64,000 nt of DNA from Alkalihalobacillus sp. TS-13 (GTDB taxonomy: Bacteria; Bacillota; Bacilli; Bacillales; Fictibacillaceae), in the NCBI RefSeq assembly GCF_019720915.1, contig NZ_JAHKSI010000001.1, positions 2,542,001-2,606,000 on the forward strand, given 5' to 3'. The notes beneath the pieces are model-generated. The model searched no databases. It saw only the letters and a program-made list of their open reading frames with translations, and was not told the DNA's origin. Positions 60,591 to 64,000 of this stretch are shown here, in pieces (positions within the stretch are counted from its first letter, which is position 1; the number at the start of each line of letters is the position of its first letter). The position numbers were made by a program, and so were the translations under genes.

Positions 60591-61415
60591 CTATTTGACC
60601 GCTCCTGCTGTCAGACCATCCATGAATTGTTTGGAAGCGATGAAAAACAGGACGATCATCGGTAAAGAAGAGAGCGTCAATCCTGCGAATAACGCTCCCC
60701 AATCCGCAGAATATTCACCGAATAACGAAAGCATCCCGACCGGAATCGTCTTCTTCATTTCATCAGTAATGAATACTAAAGGGAAAAAGAAATCATTCCA
60801 CGATTGGATGAAATTAATGATCATCACAGTTCCAAGCGCAGGTCTCATGATCGGAAGCAACACATGCCAGAAAACCTTGATATCTGTCGCCCCATCCATA
60901 CGGGCTGCTTCTTCCAACTCTTTAGGCATGGTTCGGAAAAAACCGGTCAAAATCAAGATGGATAATGGAATTCCAGTTGCTGTATAAAGGAACACGAGTG
61001 ACCATAGGGAATTGATGAGACTCAAATCCTTCATCAGCATGAACAAAGGTACGATCCCCAATTTGATCGGAATCATCATACCGATCAAGAAAAAGAAGAA
61101 CAAATAGTTATTCCACCAGAATGAATATCTCGCAATGTAAAAAGCTGCGAGCGATCCGAACAAGAGAATGAAAATGACTGATACCGCACTGACAAAAACA
61201 CTGTTCCAGAAGAAAGTGAAGAACGGTATTTGCTCAAGGAGCTTTTGATAGGGTTCAAGACTGAAAGATTTCGGAATCGACAACGGATTCTTAAAAATTT
61301 CAGCATTCGTCTTGAAGGAAGAATAAACCATCAACAGGATGGGGTATACACTGATCACCGCAAAGACGAATGCGATTAAATAATAGATGGATCTGGATGC
61401 GATATGGTTTTTCAT
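60591..61415 (-). CDS. Carbohydrate ABC transporter permease, MalG-type
   Basis: A 274-residue permease with six helices. It starts IYYLIAFVFAVISVYPILLMVYSSFK and has the ATPase-contact loop ELEEAARMDGATDIKVFWHVLLPIMRPAL. The C-terminus is MDGLTAGAVK as in CUT1 permeases. GGAGGGAGAAT precedes the ATG at 61415; the longer reading is not used. It is separated from its partner permease by a tandem repeat array and precedes murQ. Confidence 0.93.
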   Translation of the reverse strand: MKNHIASRSIYYLIAFVFAVISVYPILLMVYSSFKTNAEIFKNPLSIPKSFSLEPYQKLLEQIPFFTFFWNSVFVSAVSVIFILLFGSLAAFYIARYSFWWNNYLFFFFLIGMMIPIKLGIVPLFMLMKDLSLINSLWSLVFLYTATGIPLSILILTGFFRTMPKELEEAARMDGATDIKVFWHVLLPIMRPALGTVMIINFIQSWNDFFFPLVFITDEMKKTIPVGMLSLFGEYSADWGALFAGLTLSSLPMIVLFFIASKQFMDGLTAGAVK

Positions 61416-61464
61416 ATTCTCCCTCCTAGAAAAGTAGAACTTTCCGGAAACCAAGAGTGAACAA

Positions 61465-61983
61465 CTCGACGGTTATCACTTCCATAATAGTAGATTTGTC
61501 AGAACCTAGAGATTCGAGGAAGCACGTGAGCGATCACCGGAATGTACTATAGGTACATGAGGATGTGAGCGAACACAGCTGACAACGAAGCTCGACGGTT
61601 ATCACTTCCATAATAGTAGATTTGTCAGAACCTAGAGATTCGAGGAAGCACGTAAGCGATCACCGGAATGTACTTTAGGTACATGAGGATGTGAGCGAAC
61701 ACAGCTGACAACGAAGCTCGAAGGTTATCACTTCCATAATAGTAGATTTGTCAGAACCTAGAGATTCGAGGAAGCACGTGAGCGATCACCGGAATGTACT
61801 ATAGGTACATGAGGATGTGAGCGAACACAGCTGACAACGAAGCTCGACGGTTATCACTTCCATAATAGTAGATTTGTCAGAACCTAGAGATTCGAGGAAG
61901 CACGTGAGCGATCACCGGAGTGTACTTTAGGTACATGAGGATGTGAGCGAACACAGCTGACAACGAAGCTCGACGGTTATCAC
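61465..61983. repeat. Tandem array: four 126-bp units plus a partial fifth
   Basis: Units start at CTCGA(C/A)GGTTATCAC, positions 61465, 61591, 61717 and 61843, with a 15-base partial unit at 61969. The units are almost identical, differing at a few sites (CGTGAGC/CGTAAGC, TACTATAGG/TACTTTAGG, GGAATG/GGAGTG). Each contains TTGTCAG...CTGACAA (about 76 bases between arms) and an inner ATGTAC/GTACAT hairpin. All frames are closed by stops. The array fills the gap between two permease genes of one operon. Confidence 0.95.
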
Positions 61984-61994
61984 AAATCTACAAC

Positions 61995-62948
61995 CTACAT
62001 TTGGACCTCACGCCTCCGCAACACAAACAAAAACAACGCCGAAATTGTCGCAATGATCATGAACAGGACGACTGCCAATGCTGAACCTAAACCGATTGCT
62101 GCTGAATTTGCTCCTCCTGAACCGAATGCTAATCTATAGAAATAGACGGCTAATGTATCCGTGGAATAATACGGTTCACCCATTGAGCCTTGCATCGCAT
62201 AGACGAGCTCGAATGCTTCAAATGCATGGATGAAAGTCAGTACTGTCATGATAGTGATCGATGGGATCATCAATGGCAGGATGATTTTTCGGATCAACTT
62301 GAATCCAGTCGCTCCATCCAGTCGAGCCGCCTCGATCAGATCATTTGGAATCCCCTGTAAGCCAGCAAGGAAAATCAATACTGCAAACCCGAGACCAAAC
62401 CACGAGTTTACGAGAATGATTGCGATCAGAGCAGTGTCAGGGTCACCGAGCCAAGCCTTGGCCCAGCTTTCCAGCCCTATCTTTTCCAAAAAGACATTCA
62501 TGGCACCGAAGTTCGGGTTCAGAATCAGCTTCCACAAAAAACCTACGATAATGACCGACAGTAAGCGGGGTAAAAAATAAGCAGCCTTGAAAAACTCCGC
62601 GAATCTGATTTTTTTATAAATGATATAGGCGAGCATGAAGGCGATCCCATTTTGTACTACCATCTCTAATAGAAAGTAGATGATGTTATTTTCAAATGCA
62701 TTCCAGAACATACTGTTGAAAGGTTCTCTAGTAAAGAGAGCGATGAAATTTTCGAATCCGATGAACGCACCCCTTCTGATCCCCTGCCAATCAAAAAGGC
62801 TATAAGAAAAGGCAGCGAACAACGGATAAATGATGAAAGTAACATATATAGCGAGGGCGGGGATCGGAAAAAGATGGATGATCATCTTTCTCCAATCCTT
62901 CTTACTCTTAGATTTTGTAGGTATGTTCGTTTTCGTTTCGAGCTCCAT
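61995..62948 (-). CDS. Carbohydrate ABC transporter permease, MalF-type
   Basis: A 317-residue permease with six helices after a charged N-terminal tail (KTNIPTKSKSKKDWRK). LFPIPALAIYVTFIIYPLFAAFSYSLFDWQG is the usual first segment, and the contact loop is LIEAARLDGATGFKLIRKIILPLMIP. GAGGATCG precedes the ATG. It follows the binding-protein gene after an element A copy and pairs with the MalG-type permease across the tandem array. Confidence 0.93.
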   Translation of the reverse strand: MELETKTNIPTKSKSKKDWRKMIIHLFPIPALAIYVTFIIYPLFAAFSYSLFDWQGIRRGAFIGFENFIALFTREPFNSMFWNAFENNIIYFLLEMVVQNGIAFMLAYIIYKKIRFAEFFKAAYFLPRLLSVIIVGFLWKLILNPNFGAMNVFLEKIGLESWAKAWLGDPDTALIAIILVNSWFGLGFAVLIFLAGLQGIPNDLIEAARLDGATGFKLIRKIILPLMIPSITIMTVLTFIHAFEAFELVYAMQGSMGEPYYSTDTLAVYFYRLAFGSGGANSAAIGLGSALAVVLFMIIATISALFLFVLRRREVQM

Positions 62949-62963
62949 CGATCCTCGCCACCT

Positions 62964-63052
62964 TAAAGAAATCTTGGCAAAGCCAAGCCTTAGCGCAGGC
63001 TGAGCTTTAGTTGCCCTTATATTGAAGAAAGTATTTATACTTTCTTTAAATG
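62964..63052 (+). repeat. Dispersed element A, copy 6, within an operon
   Basis: TAAAGAAATCTTGGC at the start, TACTTTCTTTAAATG at the end. It is nearly identical to copies 1 and 5, between the binding-protein gene and its permease gene. Confidence 0.85.
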
Positions 63053-63067
63053 TTATTCAGTCATCAT

Positions 63068-64000
63068 TTATTGAAATGGTTCGAAATACGTTTCAGCGTT
63101 TCCTTGCAGCTTTTCAGCAACATCTTTAGATGATTGTTTTCCGAGATACATCCCTTGAAGTTCAGTCTCAAGTGTCGCCTTCGTTGTCGGATTCCCTTTG
63201 TTGAAATGAACGAGCATCATGTAAGGGGTAGAATCCGTATTGGATGCTTCAGCCATCGCAGTGACCAGTTCATCTTCTGTTTCTACTCCTGGAACTGCAG
63301 GGATCCGCGCCAACTCATCCGAAAATAGTTTTGCAAATTTTTCTGTTGTCATGAACTCCAGAAATTTCTTCGCATCTTCTTTATTTTTCGAATTGGCATT
63401 GATTCCATAGGATCCATCCACCCAGGTCGTCATGGTAGGTTCCTTACCTTCAGCAGATGGCATTGGGAAGAATCCAAGCTCCAACTCAGGATTCATTTCA
63501 CGAAGCACCTCGATTTCCCAGCTTCCTAATGGGAACATTGCAGCTTCTTCAGTAAAGAAAAGCGTACGGATATCTTCCATCCCGAGACCTTCGTAATTAT
63601 CCGGGAAGTATTTCTTCAACTCATCCATCGCCTCAAGTGAAGAAACAAATTCATCGCTCGTGAATGTTTTATCCCCTGAGGTGATTTGTTCTACAAATTC
63701 GCCAGCCCCATAATGTGCAGGACCGACAATCGAATGGGCTAATGATAATAGCCAGCCTTCTTTCGTCCCGAGTGCGATTGGTGTTACATCTTCTGATTTC
63801 AGCTTTTCGTTCAGATCGATGAACTCATCCCACGTTTTCGGCTCTTCCAATCCATGTTCCTCGAAGATTTTCTTGTTGTAGAACATTTGCGCAGAATTCA
63901 GCGACAAAGGGACACCATAGATTTTGCCGTCTTCAGATGTAGCAGCAGAAATCGTATCATCCGTAAAAGTATCGATTCCCTCTAGATCATCAAGCGGCTC
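63068..64000 (-). CDS. Sugar ABC transporter substrate-binding protein, C-terminal part
   Basis: The 310 residues visible are the C-terminal three quarters of an SBP_bac_1-type extracellular binding protein; the N-terminus with its lipobox is beyond the window edge. Features are IYGVPLSLNSAQMFYNKKIFEEHGL, EPKTWDEFIDLNEKLKSEDVTPIAL, AMFPLGSWEIEVLREM, TTWVDGSYGINANSKNKEDAKKFLEFMT and a final LQGNAETYFEPFQ. It heads the operon with two permeases and murQ, so an amino-sugar or muropeptide-derived sugar is a plausible ligand, by context only. Confidence 0.92.
   Translation of the reverse strand, partial: EPLDDLEGIDTFTDDTISAATSEDGKIYGVPLSLNSAQMFYNKKIFEEHGLEEPKTWDEFIDLNEKLKSEDVTPIALGTKEGWLLSLAHSIVGPAHYGAGEFVEQITSGDKTFTSDEFVSSLEAMDELKKYFPDNYEGLGMEDIRTLFFTEEAAMFPLGSWEIEVLREMNPELELGFFPMPSAEGKEPTMTTWVDGSYGINANSKNKEDAKKFLEFMTTEKFAKLFSDELARIPAVPGVETEDELVTAMAEASNTDSTPYMMLVHFNKGNPTTKATLETELQGMYLGKQSSKDVAEKLQGNAETYFEPFQ

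Noticed and set aside
61465..61983. CRISPR array at the 126-bp repeats
   Set aside because: Units are contiguous 126-bp tandem copies without short repeats and unique spacers, and no cas gene is present.

Overview
The window reads as chromosomal DNA of a low-GC Gram-positive of the Bacillaceae. AGGAGG-type ribosome sites are the rule, GTG and TTG starts are common, a SigW-type promoter drives a pspA-nfeD-floT operon, and many families have their nearest known relatives in Bacillus (SwrC-like RND pump, YkwD-like CAP protein, YwdH-like aldehyde dehydrogenase, stand-alone MurG, thioredoxin-type ArsC). No rRNA, tRNA, prophage, transposase gene or CRISPR array was seen. The species was not identified.

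Layout. 0-8.8 kb: a MarR/MFS drug-efflux pair, a CBS protein, cardiolipin synthase, small proteins, an orphan OppB permease divergent from an isolated SgrR-type DNA-binding domain, and an aldehyde dehydrogenase sharing a palindromic operator with a divergent gene. 8.8-15.3 kb: the SigW-type membrane-stress operon, a Bax-inhibitor-like protein, a frameshifted SnoaL-like gene, a stand-alone MurG, and a yybP-ykoY (Mn2+) riboswitch followed by two terminators, a 37-residue basic peptide and a lipoprotein. 15.4-24.6 kb: a four-gene peptide-type ABC transporter without a binding protein, a DedA protein and a large secreted amylopullulanase behind LacI-type operators. 25-31.9 kb: an arsenic island with two different ArsR repressors and two operator types, ArsP, ArsB, ArsC, ArsI, a Cys-rich peptide, a frameshifted M28 peptidase, and a HesB-like gene whose active-site cysteine codon is TGA, a probable selenoprotein. 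32-45.4 kb: a fluoride channel pair, GH18 lipoprotein, kinase-like protein, UspA, SulP transporter, methyltransferase, PadR-ChrA pair, CAP-domain lipoprotein and an RND pump.

46.2-59.4 kb is a carbohydrate locus: LacI regulator, esterase, GH13 alpha-glucosidase, two permeases and a binding protein on the minus strand, divergent from a GH3 beta-glucosidase and a GH94 phosphorylase of the 1,2-beta-oligoglucan type. Content and order resemble the sophorooligosaccharide (beta-1,2-glucan) locus of Listeria innocua. Two consensus divergent promoters each carry the same LacI-type operator just after the start point. 59.6-64 kb: a second sugar ABC transporter ends in murQ, with a four-copy 126-bp tandem repeat between its permease genes.

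The intergenic DNA is rich in repeats: a ~90-bp element in six copies, a MITE-like family with one copy bounded by ~21-bp inverted ends, long palindromic terminators, GGTGCC-type repeats, and several gene-less stretches made of degenerate tandem phrases.
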